Notes: generated by a model from the sequence alone, not told the origin. A stretch of DNA of 38,732 nt from Albimonas sp051747505 (GCA_051747505.1 JBNJGE010000008.1:1-38732); one strand, 5' to 3'; positions 7,503 through 16,419 are shown, counted from the stretch's first letter. A program made the numbers and translations.

Positions 7503-8639
7503 TCAGCGCGGGCGGTGGATGTGGGCGGACTGGATCAGGCCGAAGGCGATCATCAGCACCAGCAGGGCCGAGCCGCCGTAGCTGACCAGCGGCAGCGGCA
7601 CGCCGACCACGGGGGCGAGGCCGGTGACCATGGCCATGTTGACCGCGAAGTAGAGGAAGAAGGCGCAGGCGAGTCCGCCGGTGAGCAGGGCGCCGAAGCG
7701 GTCCCGGTTGGCCATCATGGAGACCATGCAGAACACCACGATCAGCGCGTAGAGCGTCAGCAGGGAGACCGCGCCGGCGAAGCCGAACTCCTCAGCGTAG
7801 ACGGTGAAGATGAAGTCGGTGTGCTTCTCGGGCAGGAAGTTGAGGCGCGACTGGGTGCCCTGCATGAAGCCGCGCCCCGACAGCCCGCCGGAGCCGAAGG
7901 CGATCTTGGACTGGGTGATGTGGTAGCCCGCGCCGAGCGGGTCGGAGGCGGGGTCGAGGAAGGTGTCGATGCGCCGGTACTGGTAGTCCTTGAGAAGCTG
8001 CCAGTCCGTCCCGCGGGAGTTCACCACGGCCGCGACCAGCCCCGCGCCGGAGGCCGCGGCGGCGGCGAAATAGCCCCAGTGCACGCCGCCGAGCCACATC
8101 ACGGCCCCGCCCCCCAGCCCCAGCAGCAGAGCGGTGCCGAGATCCGGCTGGCGCAGGACCAGCGCCATGGGCGCGAGGATGAGCAGCAGGGGCGGAATCA
8201 GCCAGAAGGGGCGGGAGGCGCGCTCCCCGCCCAGCCAGTCGTAGTAGCGGGCCAGCGCCATCACCAGGGCCACCTTCATCAGCTCGGAAGGCTGGAGCTG
8301 CATGAAGCCGAGATTGATCCAGCGCTGGGCGCCCATGCCGGAAGTTCCGATCACCTCCACCAGCGCCAGCAGGCCGAGCGCGCCGAGATAGGCCAGCGGC
8401 GAGAGGGCGCGCCAGAAGCGGACATGGATCATGGCGATGACGAGCATAAGCCCCAGGCCCATCCCGAAGCGCGCCATCTGCCGGCCGGCCCAGGGCTCCA
8501 GCGAGCCGCCGGCCACGGAGTAGAGCGTCAGGAAGCCGATGCAGGCCACCGCCACGATCAGCAGCGCCAGCCCCCAGTGGAAGCGCAGGGCCTTCTGCAG
8601 GGCCGAGAGCGGGGCTTCGGGCGGGGCGAGGCGGGGCAT
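7503..8639 (-). CDS. rodA: RodA, SEDS peptidoglycan glycosyltransferase
   Basis: The 378-residue SEDS-family membrane protein polymerises lipid II during side-wall elongation with PBP2, MreC and MreD. It has about ten hydrophobic helices and the conserved segments GAQRWINLGFMQLQPSELMKVALV, LRQPDLGTALLL, YQYRRIDTFLDP, LPEKHTDFIFTVYAEEFGF and PLPLVSYGGSALL. The periplasmic Asp in the QPDLGTA region matches the catalytic position of the family. The gene lies on the same strand as mrdA and in the expected order, but is separated from it by the rightward hydroxylase gene, so it may need its own promoter in the 163 bp upstream gap. Confidence 0.95.
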   Translation of the reverse strand: MPRLAPPEAPLSALQKALRFHWGLALLIVAVACIGFLTLYSVAGGSLEPWAGRQMARFGMGLGLMLVIAMIHVRFWRALSPLAYLGALGLLALVEVIGTSGMGAQRWINLGFMQLQPSELMKVALVMALARYYDWLGGERASRPFWLIPPLLLILAPMALVLRQPDLGTALLLGLGGGAVMWLGGVHWGYFAAAAASGAGLVAAVVNSRGTDWQLLKDYQYRRIDTFLDPASDPLGAGYHITQSKIAFGSGGLSGRGFMQGTQSRLNFLPEKHTDFIFTVYAEEFGFAGAVSLLTLYALIVVFCMVSMMANRDRFGALLTGGLACAFFLYFAVNMAMVTGLAPVVGVPLPLVSYGGSALLVLMIAFGLIQSAHIHRPR

Positions 8640-8802
8640 GGGCGATCTCGCGCGCGGGCGGGGGAGGCCTTCTTGGTGGGGGATGCGGCGGGGCGTTGCA
8701 AGGGCGCGATGGAACCCTCGGGGGCTATTGGCTCTTCAACACTTGGCGCCCGACCGCTAGCCTGAGGGGCGTGCGCGAGATTCCGTGGAGAGGACGCCCT
8801 TG

Positions 8803-9588
8803 ATGAGCGAGTACACGCAGCAGAGCAGCGTCATCGCCGAGGACCCGATGCGCGGGCGCAGCGTGGCCGGGCGCGTCCTGCGCGCCGTGGTGGACGGGGC
8901 CGAGACGCTCAACCGGACCTATTCGCGGGTGGGCAACCCGCCGGTCTATGACACCGACATGTTCCCCTGGGCGCGGGAGATCGAGGCCGAGTGGCATCTC
9001 ATCCGGCAGGAGCTGGACAGGATCCTGGAGCGCAAGGGGGATCTGCCGGCCTTCCACGAGATCGCCGCGGAGGTGGGCAGCATCTCGTCCGACCAGGACT
9101 GGAAGAGCTTCCTTCTGTGCGGCTACGGCATGAAGTCGGACGAGGCGATCCGGCGCTGCCCGGAGACCTGGCGGCTTCTGCAGAAGATCCCGGGGCTGAC
9201 CTCGGCGATGTTCTCGATCTTCGAGCCGGGCAAGCACCTGCCGCCCCATCGCGGGCCCTACAACGGGGTGCTGCGCTTCCATCTGGGGCTGCTGGTGCCC
9301 GACGAGCCGGACAGGATCGGCATCCGCATCGCCGACCGGACCTGCCACTGGCGCGAGGGCGAGGCGCTGATCTTCGACGACGCCTACGAGCACGAGGCCT
9401 GGAATCACTCGGACAAGGTGCGGGTGGTGCTGTTCGTCGATTTCGAGAAGCCGACGCGCTTTCCCGCCAGCCTGACCAACAAGGCGGTGCTCAATCTCGC
9501 GCCCTTCACGCCCTTCATCCGGGAGGGCTACAAGGCGCACCGCAAGTGGGAGCGGCTGTTCTACGGCGCGGATCCCAGCGCGCGGTGA
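8803..9588 (+). CDS. aspartyl/asparaginyl beta-hydroxylase-like 2OG-Fe(II) dioxygenase (LpxO-like)
   Basis: The 261-residue 2-oxoglutarate/Fe(II)-dependent enzyme carries the family motif PPHRGPYNGVLRFHLGLLVP, which supplies the first iron ligand His and a substrate Arg. A second ligand region follows in GEALIFDDAYEHEAWNHSDKVRVVLFVDF. The family includes LpxO, which hydroxylates a lipid A acyl chain, and peptide hydroxylases. The context inside a cell-envelope cluster favours a lipid A role, but that is inference. The ATG at 8803 follows GAGAGGA (8788-8794) at proper spacing; a GTG at 8785 is also in frame. It runs rightward between the leftward mrdA and rodA. Confidence 0.82.
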   Translation: MSEYTQQSSVIAEDPMRGRSVAGRVLRAVVDGAETLNRTYSRVGNPPVYDTDMFPWAREIEAEWHLIRQELDRILERKGDLPAFHEIAAEVGSISSDQDWKSFLLCGYGMKSDEAIRRCPETWRLLQKIPGLTSAMFSIFEPGKHLPPHRGPYNGVLRFHLGLLVPDEPDRIGIRIADRTCHWREGEALIFDDAYEHEAWNHSDKVRVVLFVDFEKPTRFPASLTNKAVLNLAPFTPFIREGYKAHRKWERLFYGADPSAR

Positions 9589-9693
9589 GGCGGGGGGGCC
9601 GGACGGCCGGTCCGGGCGCCCGACCGCGAGCGAGCGCCGCCTCGCGAGCGCCCCGGCCCAACGGGAGGGGCGTGCCGGAGGCAGGCGCCGACG

Positions 9694-9710
9694 GGCGGGA
9701 GCCTCCCGCC
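9694..9710. terminator. short GC hairpin between hydroxylase and mrdA
   Basis: GGCGGGA (9694-9700), loop GCC, and TCCCGCC (9704-9710) form a 7 bp hairpin in the 129 bp gap between convergent genes. There is no U-tract in either direction, so this is a weak candidate. Confidence 0.3.
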
Positions 9711-9717
9711 GACCGGG

Positions 9718-11679
9718 TCAGGCGCGGCTCGGGGCGGTCGGCGCGCCGTCCGGGGCGGGCGGCTCGTTCTCGGGGCGCGGGGCGGGGGGGCGGATGCGGC
9801 GCTCCATGATCTCGTTGCGCACCTCGGGGGGATAGGCGGCCAGCGGCGCCTCGCGCCCCCACAGGGCGCGCATCATCACGTCGCGGGCCACCGGCGCGGC
9901 GGCGGAGGAGCCGCCGCCGCCGTGCTCGACGATGCAGGCGACGGCGTATTGCGGGGACTCGTAGGGGGCGAAGCCGACGAAAAGGGCGTGGTCGCGCCGC
10001 TCCCAGGGGAGGTCCTCGTTGCGGAAGACGCCGGCGGCGCGCTCGGCGGCGGTGATGATGCGGACCTGGGAGGTGCCGGTCTTGCCGGCCATCGCCATCC
10101 CCTCGGCCGCGATGCGCGAGCGCCGGGCGGTGCCGCGGCGGTCGTGCATCACGCCCAGCATCCCCTCGCGCACCATGCGCAGATGGGCGCCGTTGACGTC
10201 GAGCAGCGGCGCCTCGGACGCCGACCGGGGGACGCCGCCCTCGGAGCGGATCAGGCGCGGGGAGACGGCGCGGCCGGTGGCGATGCGCGCGGTCATCACG
10301 GCGAGCTGCAGGGGAGAGGCGAGAACGTAGCCCTGCCCGATCCCCGCGTTGAGGGTGTCGCCCACGAGCCAGCTCTGGTTGTAGCTGGCGCGCTTCCAGT
10401 CGCGGGTGGGGGCCAGCCCCTCGGAGACCGCGGGCAGGGGCAGCTCGTGGCGCCGGCCCAGCCCGAGGCGCCGCGCCATGTCGGAGATGCGGTCCACGCC
10501 CACGCGACGCGCGGTCTCGTAGAAGAACACGTCGCAGGACTGGGTGAGCGCGTCGGCCAGGCGCATGTGGCCGTGCCCGCCGCGCCGCCAGCAGTGGAAG
10601 TAGCGGTTGCCGAGCTTGTAGCGCCCGTTGCAGAAGACGCGCTCGGCCGGGTCCAGGTCGCCCGTCTCCAGCGCCGCCAGCGCGACGATCATCTTGTAGG
10701 TGGAGCCGGGCGGGTAGAGGCCGGAGACGGTCTTGTTGGACAGCGGCCGGTAGGGGTCCTCCAGCAGCCGCGTCCAGTCCTTCGAGCTGATGCCCAGCAC
10801 GAAGAGGTTGGGGTCGAAGCCGGGCGAGGAGGCGCAGGCCACGAGGTCGCCCGCGGCCACGTCCATGACCGTGACGGCGGCGGACTGCCCCTCCAGCCGC
10901 TCCATGCAGTATTTCTGGAGGTCGAGATCCACGGTGAGCTGGAGGTCGGCGCCCGGGGTTCCGTCCTCGCGCCCCAGCTCGCGCACCTTGCGGCCGCGGG
11001 CGTTGACCTCGATGCGGCTCAGGCCCGCCTCGCCGCGCAGGGTCTGCTCGCGCTTCGTCTCCACGCCGGTCTTGCCGATCTGGAAGTCGGGGATCTGCAG
11101 GAGCGGCGTGCGGCCGTCGTCCTCCTTCAGCTCGTCCTCGCTGACGCGGCCGACATAGCCCACGACATGGGCGAGCGCGGCGTCGTGGGGGTAGAAGCGG
11201 GTCAGGCCGGATTCCACGTCCACCCCCGGCAGGGCGGGGGCGTTGGCGTTGACGCGGGCGAAGGCCTCCCAGCTGAGATGCTCGGCCACGGTGACGGGGA
11301 CGAAGGCGGGCTTGCGCTTCAGGTCGCGCAGGACGCGCGCGCGCTCCTCCTCCGGCAGGTCGATGAGGCGGGAGAGGCGGGCGAGGACGTCCTCGGGGTT
11401 CTCGGCCTGCTCGCGCACCAGGGTGACGCGGTAGTTGCGCCGGTTCACGGCCACCGGCGCGCCGTCGCGGTCGAAGATCTGGCCGCGGGCGGGAGGCAGG
11501 AGGCGGATGTTGACCCGGTTCTCCTCGGCCAGCAGGCGGTAGCGGGAGGCCTGCTCCACCTGCAGGGCGCGCATGCGCCAGGCGAGCGCCCCCATCGCCC
11601 CGGCCTGCAGGCCCAGCAGCAGCAGGCCCCGCCGGGTGAGGCGGGCGGAGCGGGGGCCCTCGGGGCGCCAGCGGCTCAT
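9718..11679 (-). CDS. mrdA: penicillin-binding protein 2, elongasome transpeptidase
   Basis: The 653-residue class B PBP crosslinks peptidoglycan in the elongation complex with RodA. An N-terminal membrane anchor (LLLLGLQAGAMGALAWRM, residues about 19-36) is followed by the PBP dimerisation domain, including RGQIFDRDGAPVAVN. The transpeptidase domain has the active Ser326 in STYK (326-329), the second motif SCD (381-383) and the third motif KTGTSQ. The Pro/Ala-rich tail is typical. The ATG at 11679 overlaps the mreD stop by four bases, which decides the start against a longer Arg/Pro-rich frame to 11844. It is part of mreB-mreC-mreD-mrdA. Confidence 0.95.
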   Translation of the reverse strand: MSRWRPEGPRSARLTRRGLLLLGLQAGAMGALAWRMRALQVEQASRYRLLAEENRVNIRLLPPARGQIFDRDGAPVAVNRRNYRVTLVREQAENPEDVLARLSRLIDLPEEERARVLRDLKRKPAFVPVTVAEHLSWEAFARVNANAPALPGVDVESGLTRFYPHDAALAHVVGYVGRVSEDELKEDDGRTPLLQIPDFQIGKTGVETKREQTLRGEAGLSRIEVNARGRKVRELGREDGTPGADLQLTVDLDLQKYCMERLEGQSAAVTVMDVAAGDLVACASSPGFDPNLFVLGISSKDWTRLLEDPYRPLSNKTVSGLYPPGSTYKMIVALAALETGDLDPAERVFCNGRYKLGNRYFHCWRRGGHGHMRLADALTQSCDVFFYETARRVGVDRISDMARRLGLGRRHELPLPAVSEGLAPTRDWKRASYNQSWLVGDTLNAGIGQGYVLASPLQLAVMTARIATGRAVSPRLIRSEGGVPRSASEAPLLDVNGAHLRMVREGMLGVMHDRRGTARRSRIAAEGMAMAGKTGTSQVRIITAAERAAGVFRNEDLPWERRDHALFVGFAPYESPQYAVACIVEHGGGGSSAAAPVARDVMMRALWGREAPLAAYPPEVRNEIMERRIRPPAPRPENEPPAPDGAPTAPSRA

Positions 11680-12209
11680 GACAGGCCCCCGGCGCGGCGG
11701 GCCTCGGCCGGGCCGGCGCCCAGGCGCAGGACGTAGCGCAGGACGCCCCAGACCAGCGGCAGCGCGGCGGCGGTGGAGAGCGCGTGCAGGATCAGCGCGG
11801 GCAGGCCGGGCGGGTGGGCGAGCGAGAGGACCATCATCAGCCACTGGACCATGAGCGCGGCGGCGTAGACGAGGGCGGCGGCCGTCCAGTCGCCCAGCCG
11901 CGAGCGCGGCGGCGGCATGGCGGCGGCGCGCATGCGCAGGGCCTGGGCCCCGAGCAGGAGCGAGAGCGCCCCCGCCCCCGGCGGGCCGCCCAGCAGCCCG
12001 TCGCGCAGAAGGACCAGCGCGAAGATCAGGGGCACGGGCGCGGCCGCCGGGCGGCGCAGGGCGAAGAAGGCGAGCACGGCCCAGAACAGGTCGGGGATGG
12101 GCGCGTCGGGCAGGGGTCCGAGCGGGGCGAGCTGGATCAGCAGGCCCGCGAGGGCCAGCACGGTCAGCGCGGACATCTCGCCGATGCGGCGCAGGCCGGG
12201 GGCGCTCAT
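11676..12209 (-). CDS. mreD: rod shape-determining protein MreD
   Basis: The 177-residue integral membrane protein has about five hydrophobic helices. It begins MSAPGLRRIGEMSALTVLALAGLLIQLAPLG and carries the MreD-like PIPDLFWAVLAFFALRRP segment. MreD bridges MreC and the PBP2-RodA machinery. Sequence conservation in this family is low; the call rests on hydrophobic layout, length and position between mreC and mrdA. It overlaps both neighbours by four bases (ATGA), which indicates translational coupling. Confidence 0.9.
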   Translation of the reverse strand: MSAPGLRRIGEMSALTVLALAGLLIQLAPLGPLPDAPIPDLFWAVLAFFALRRPAAAPVPLIFALVLLRDGLLGGPPGAGALSLLLGAQALRMRAAAMPPPRSRLGDWTAAALVYAAALMVQWLMMVLSLAHPPGLPALILHALSTAAALPLVWGVLRYVLRLGAGPAEARRAGGLS

Positions 12210-13159
12210 CGCGGGGCCTCCGCCAGCGGAGGCGCGTCGCCGGCCCGGCTTTCGGGGCCGGGGGCGTCGTCCGGGGCGCCGGGGGCGGGCGAGAGGCCGG
12301 GGCGGCGGATCAGGCCGCCGGGCCGGTCGATCTCGGTGTCGGGGCGGTAGCGCAGGACGCGGACGAATTCGAGGCGTTCGAGATCGGCGGCGAGGCGGGC
12401 CCGGGGATTGCCCTCCGGGTCGGCGATGACCACGCCCACGGGCAGGTCGGGGGGGAACACCTGCCCGTCGCCGGAGGTGACGATGCGGTCGCCGGGGCGG
12501 ACCTCCTCGGGCGTCTCCAGGAACTCCAGCCGGGGGCCGCGGGCGCCGTCCCCCGCGAGGATCGCCCGGCGGCCGGAGGGGCGGATCAGGACCGGGATGC
12601 GCGAGGAGTAGTCGGTGACGTAGAGGATGCGCGAGGCGCGGCGCCCGAGGCCCACGACACGGCCGGCCAGCCCGGAGCCATCCATCACCGCCGCGCCGTC
12701 CTGCACCCCGTCGCGGCGCCCGACATTGGCGAGCCCCGTGGCGAGGAAGGGGCCGCCGGAGTCGCCGATGATCTCTCCGGTGACGTAGCCCAGCGAGGGG
12801 GCGAGGCGGACATTGTTGAGCGCGCGCAGGCGGGCGTTCTCCTGCTCCAGCGACAGCGCCGCCTCGCGCCAGACGCGCAGGCGCTGGATCTCGCGCCTGA
12901 GCTCCTCATTCTGTTCGTAGACGCGCACGAAGTTCTCGAAGTCGGCGGTCATGTCGGCAAGGAAGCCGAGAGGGGATTCGACCTGCTCGATGGTCGGGCG
13001 CAGGGAGTCGACGATGGCCATGCGCAGCCGCTCGGCGCGTGGATTGTCGAGCCGCCACAGGACGAACAGGGCGAGCAGGATCAGGCACAGGCAGAAGAAC
13101 AGGATTCGCCGGACCGTCCGTGCGGCGGAGCCTTCCGCGATGCCGTCCTGATGGCTCAT
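12206..13159 (-). CDS. mreC: rod shape-determining protein MreC
   Basis: The 317-residue periplasmic scaffold protein of the elongasome has a short cytoplasmic head, one membrane helix (ILFFCLCLILLALFVLW, about residues 19-35), a coiled-coil (NEELRREIQRLRVWREAALSLEQENARLRALN) and the MreC beta-barrel core. The core includes VTGEIIGDSGG, VGRRDGVQDGAAVMDGSGLAGRVV, VTDYSSRIPVLI and RPGDRIVTSGDGQVFPPDLPVGVV. The C-terminal tail is disordered and Pro/Ala-rich. Its stop overlaps the mreD start. It is separated from mreB by a 449 bp gap containing a dispersed repeat, so it may have its own promoter. Confidence 0.95.
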   Translation of the reverse strand: MSHQDGIAEGSAARTVRRILFFCLCLILLALFVLWRLDNPRAERLRMAIVDSLRPTIEQVESPLGFLADMTADFENFVRVYEQNEELRREIQRLRVWREAALSLEQENARLRALNNVRLAPSLGYVTGEIIGDSGGPFLATGLANVGRRDGVQDGAAVMDGSGLAGRVVGLGRRASRILYVTDYSSRIPVLIRPSGRRAILAGDGARGPRLEFLETPEEVRPGDRIVTSGDGQVFPPDLPVGVVIADPEGNPRARLAADLERLEFVRVLRYRPDTEIDRPGGLIRRPGLSPAPGAPDDAPGPESRAGDAPPLAEAPR

Positions 13160-13608
13160 GCCGTGCGTCCAAGGGGGTGTTTCGGCTTCGGAGGGTGACC
13201 CGCCGCGGGGGGCGGGTCAACGGGCGGAGGCTTTAGCAGGACGGGGCGGGGGAGGCGATGGGCGGGGGCGCCGCGCATCGGAGGCGGGGGCCATGATGAC
13301 ATCAGGCGCAGGACCCGTCACGACGACTTCGCGCCATCCCATTTTCAGGCGCGCGCAAAGCAGGCTCAGGACCGATTAAGACAACATTGCTCCACCCCGG
13401 TGTTTTGCGCGCGCGTGAAGCAATTCCCCAATCATATTTTCAATCAAAGGTGAAATTCAGAACCCCCGGCGCCCGCGCGCCATTTTCTGGCGCGCCCGCA
13501 CTGCCGTCTTCGTTTGCGAAGGGATCAGGCCCCGGATGGCGCGGCGACGGCCATGGCCGTGCGGACGGTTCCTGACCTCCCCGGGCGCCGCAGCCGGCGG
13601 GCGGGGGC
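13160..13608. other. 449 bp mreC-mreB gap
   Basis: There is no credible gene here. The gap is unusually long for an mreB-mreC junction, holds the plus-oriented copy of the dispersed inverted repeat (13404-13520), and is otherwise mixed in composition. Around 13340-13370 there is a short stretch (CCATTTTC followed by GGCGCGC) that resembles the hairpin core of the repeat and may be a degenerate fragment of it. Confidence 0.6.
13404..13520 (+). repeat. dispersed intergenic repeat, copy A
   Basis: This copy aligns over roughly 115 bp with the reverse complement of 16484-16601. It shares an identical 20 bp block (13441-13460) and a hairpin made of GCGCGCCA, five bases, TGGCGCGC. One reading frame is similar in both copies: YFQSKVKFR, then TGARAP or PGARAP, then SGA and PSSFAK. 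It lies in the mreC-mreB gap. No mobility gene is attached. Confidence 0.8.
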
Positions 13609-14649
13609 TCAGCCCTTGTAGTTGAGGATGTGGATGAGGTCGCGCTCGTGCTCCAGCGCCTTGCCGGTGCCCAGCGCCACGCAGGAGAGCGGGTCCTCGG
13701 CCACCGTGATGGCGAGCCCCGTCTGCTCGCGCAGGGCGAGGTCGAGATCGCCGAGCAGGGCGCCGCCGCCCGTCAGCATCACGCCGCGGTCCACGATGTC
13801 GGCGGCGAGGTCCGGCGGCGTGGCCTCCAGCGCCGACATCACCGCCTCCTTGATCTGCATGACGGGCTCGGCGAGGGCCTCGGCGATCTGGCCCTGGGTG
13901 ACCTCGATCTCCTTGGGGATGCCGTTGAGCAGGTCCCGGCCGCGGATCTCGAGGGAGCGGCCGCGGCCGTCCTCGGGGACGCGGGCGGTGCCGATGGTGG
14001 TCTTGATGCGCTCGGCCGTCGACTCGCCGATCAGGATGTTCTGCTGGCGGCGGAGATAGGAGATGATGGCCTCGTCCATCTTGTCCCCGCCCACGCGGAT
14101 GGAGCGGGCGTAGACGATGTCGCCGAGGCTCAGGACCGCGACCTCGGTGGTGCCGCCGCCGATGTCCACGACCATGGAGCCGGTGGCCTCGGTGATCGGC
14201 ATGCCGGCGCCGATGGCCGCGGCGATGGGCTCGGGGATCAGGGCGGCCTTGCGGGCGCCGGCGGCCATGACGGATTCGCGGATGGCGCGCTCCTCCACGG
14301 GCGTGGCGCCGTAGGGGACGCAGACGAGGATCTTGGGCGAGGCGAAGGAGCCGCGGCGATGCACCTTGCGGATGAAGTGCTTGATCATCTCCTCGGCCAC
14401 GTCGAAGTCGGCGATGACCCCGTCGCGCATCGGGCGGATGGCCTGGATGGAGCCGGGGGTACGGCCGAGCATGACCTTGGCGTCCTCGCCGACCGCCAGC
14501 ACCTCCTTCTTGCCGTTCTTGGTGGCGAAGGCGACGACCGAGGGCTCGTTCAGGACGATGCCGCGCCCCTTGACGTAGACCAGCGTGTTGGCGGTGCCGA
14601 GATCGATGGCCATGTCGGCCGAGAACATCCCGAAGAGGCTGTTCAGCAT
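13609..14649 (-). CDS. mreB: rod shape-determining actin homologue MreB
   Basis: The 346-residue bacterial actin forms membrane-associated filaments that guide cell-wall elongation. The first nucleotide-binding segment is MAIDLGTANTLVYVKGRGIVLNEPSV. Later come VCVPYGATPVEERAIRES, EPIAAAIGAGMPI, the phosphate-2 loop MVVDIGGGTTEVAVLSLG and GVMLTGGGALLGDLD. The N-terminal MLNSLFGMFS is a likely amphipathic membrane anchor. The ATG at 14649 is chosen for the AAGGA ribosome binding site just ahead and because family members start here. A promoter candidate lies about 95-120 bp upstream. The gene is divergent from the tandem HD protein. Confidence 0.97.
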   Translation of the reverse strand: MLNSLFGMFSADMAIDLGTANTLVYVKGRGIVLNEPSVVAFATKNGKKEVLAVGEDAKVMLGRTPGSIQAIRPMRDGVIADFDVAEEMIKHFIRKVHRRGSFASPKILVCVPYGATPVEERAIRESVMAAGARKAALIPEPIAAAIGAGMPITEATGSMVVDIGGGTTEVAVLSLGDIVYARSIRVGGDKMDEAIISYLRRQQNILIGESTAERIKTTIGTARVPEDGRGRSLEIRGRDLLNGIPKEIEVTQGQIAEALAEPVMQIKEAVMSALEATPPDLAADIVDRGVMLTGGGALLGDLDLALREQTGLAITVAEDPLSCVALGTGKALEHERDLIHILNYKG

Positions 14650-14742
14650 AAGTCGTCCTTGCGTGCGGCCGGGCGGGGCGCGGCCTTGGGGAGAGCGCGC
14701 GGCGGCGGCGACGGGCCGGCCGATTCGACCGGGGTCGAGCGC

Positions 14743-14771
14743 AAGATATTGGGGGGCGCAGGGCAAGCCAA
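14743..14771 (-). promoter_or_regulatory. candidate sigma-70 promoter of mreB
   Basis: On the minus strand -35 TTGGCT (plus 14766-14771), a 17 nt spacer and -10 TATCTT (plus 14743-14748) fit a housekeeping promoter. They sit in the otherwise GC-saturated 289 bp gap between mreB and the divergent HD gene and would give a leader of about 85-90 nt. Confidence 0.5.
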
Positions 14772-14938
14772 CCCCAGCGGAGGGCGCAGGCCCCGCGGCG
14801 CGCCGGCGCGGGGCCTTGCGCGGGGCGCGGGGGCGGGCCATCGTGGCCGCCATCCCGCCCCCGAGCCCGTTGGAGCGCCATGGCCGACCGCCGCCTTCCA
14901 GCCATCCGGACCCCCGCCGCCGGGGGCGGGGGGCGCTG

Positions 14939-16105
14939 ATGGCCGGGCTCGACCGCATCGCGCAGGCCGCCTTCCGCGCCGCGCGCGCCCATTCGGGCCA
15001 CCGGCGCAAGGGGCCGGGGGACGTGCCCTATATCAACCACCCGCTGGAGGTGGCCGCGCGGGTGGCCGCCGCGGGCGCGGCGGAGCCGGCGGCGAGCGCC
15101 GCGATGCTCCATGATGTGGTGGAGGATTCTGAGATCACGGCGGGCGAGATCGCGGCGGCCTTCGGCCCGGACGTGGCCCGCGCGGTCGAGGAGCTGACCG
15201 ACGCCCCCGGCTGGGAGGCGCTGCCGCTGGCCGAGCGCAAGGCGCGCCAGGCGGAGCGGGCGCGCGGGCTCTCCACCGCCGCGGGGCGGGTGAAGCTGGC
15301 CGACCAGACGGCGAACCTGCTGGACCGGCGGGCGGCGATCGACGTCTTCGGGGCGGGCGCGCTGCGCGACTACCTGGAGGGGGCGCGGGCGATCGGCGCG
15401 GCGTTGCGGGGAACCGACTCCCTGCTGGAGGGAGAGCTGGCGGCCGCCGCCGAGGCGCTGGAGCGGGCGCTGGCCGAGGGCGCGGGCCCGGCGCCGCGGG
15501 GGCTGGCCGGGCCGCCGCGCGCTCCGGGGCTGCACGCGGCCGAGACGGCGCGGGCGGATTTCACGGAGGCCGCGCTCTACGCCGCGCGCCGGCATGCGCG
15601 GCAGCGGCGCAAGGCGCCGGGGGGCGAGCCTTACGTCAACCACGTCCTCGAAGTGACGGCGCGGCTGGCGCGGGTCCATTCGCAGGATTCCACGCTGCTG
15701 CTGGGCGCGCTGCTGCACGACGTGGTCGAGGACACCGAGGCGACGCTGGAGGAGGTCGCGGGGCGTTACGGCCCGGCGACGGCCGATCTGGTCGCGGAGG
15801 TGAGCGACGACAAGTCCCTGCCGCGGGAGGTGCGCAAGCGCCTTCAGGTGGAGACGGCGCCCGACCGCTCCGCCCGCGCCCGGCGGCTGAAGCTGGCCGA
15901 TCTGGCGGCCAATGTCGGGTCGCTGGTGCATGACGCGCCGGCTGACTGGGGGCGGGCGCGGGAGGCGGAGTATCTGGACTGGGCGCGTCGGGTGGCCGAG
16001 GGCTGCGCGGGCGCCGACGCGGAGCTGGCCGCGGCCTTCGAGGCCGAGGCGGCGCGGCTGGAGCGCAAGCTGTCCGGGGCGACAGGGGGAGGATCTGCGC
16101 GATGA
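14939..16105 (+). CDS. tandem Mesh1-like HD-domain protein (putative alarmone hydrolase)
   Basis: The 388-residue protein is built of two copies of a roughly 180-residue HD phosphohydrolase domain of the RelA/SpoT-hydrolase/Mesh1 type. Copy 1 has PYINHPLEVA, HD at 58-59 with ED at 62-63, and KLAD at 119-122. Copy 2 has PYVNHVLEVT, HD at 260-261 with ED at 264-265, DDKSLPREVRKRLQVE and KLAD at 318-321. All metal-binding positions appear intact in both. Single-domain Mesh1-type enzymes hydrolyse (p)ppGpp or related nucleotides, so this duplicate may do the same; that is inference. The ATG at 14939 follows a G-rich ribosome binding site. Its stop overlaps the next small gene. Confidence 0.8.
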   Translation: MAGLDRIAQAAFRAARAHSGHRRKGPGDVPYINHPLEVAARVAAAGAAEPAASAAMLHDVVEDSEITAGEIAAAFGPDVARAVEELTDAPGWEALPLAERKARQAERARGLSTAAGRVKLADQTANLLDRRAAIDVFGAGALRDYLEGARAIGAALRGTDSLLEGELAAAAEALERALAEGAGPAPRGLAGPPRAPGLHAAETARADFTEAALYAARRHARQRRKAPGGEPYVNHVLEVTARLARVHSQDSTLLLGALLHDVVEDTEATLEEVAGRYGPATADLVAEVSDDKSLPREVRKRLQVETAPDRSARARRLKLADLAANVGSLVHDAPADWGRAREAEYLDWARRVAEGCAGADAELAAAFEAEAARLERKLSGATGGGSAR

Positions 16106-16419
16106 TGGTGGTTCTGGGGCTGATCCTGGCGATCCCGCTGGGCTGGTACGGGCCGCGGCTGGGCGCGCAGCGGCTGGGCGGCGACGTGGGCGCGGCGATC
16201 GGGGCCGCGGGCGCGCTGATCCTGGGCTTCGCGGCGATCTACGCGCTGGCCTTCGTCATGGCGGCGGGGACCGGGGGGGACCCGAAGCTGGAGTTCGAGG
16301 CCGGGATCAACGCCTGGAAGCTGCTGATCATCCTGGCGCCGGCCTCGGCGATCCATGTGCGGCGCCAGCAGCGGCGGGCCGAGGCGGCGGACGAGAGCGA
16401 GGAGGCGCGCGACCGCTAG
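16102..16419 (+). CDS. small membrane protein coupled to the HD gene
   Basis: The 105-residue protein has two clear hydrophobic helices (MMVVLGLILAIPLGW and AIGAAGALILGFAAIYALAFVM), a third weaker one (KLLIILAPASAIHV) and a charged C-terminal tail. Its ATG overlaps the stop of the tandem HD gene by four bases, indicating translational coupling and perhaps a shared role. I do not recognise the family. Confidence 0.75.
   Translation: MMVVLGLILAIPLGWYGPRLGAQRLGGDVGAAIGAAGALILGFAAIYALAFVMAAGTGGDPKLEFEAGINAWKLLIILAPASAIHVRRQQRRAEAADESEEARDR

Noticed and set aside
13457..15931. 824-codon leftward frame across mreB
   Set aside because: Arg/His/Pro-rich shadow in another frame of mreB and antisense to the HD gene; no recognisable domain.
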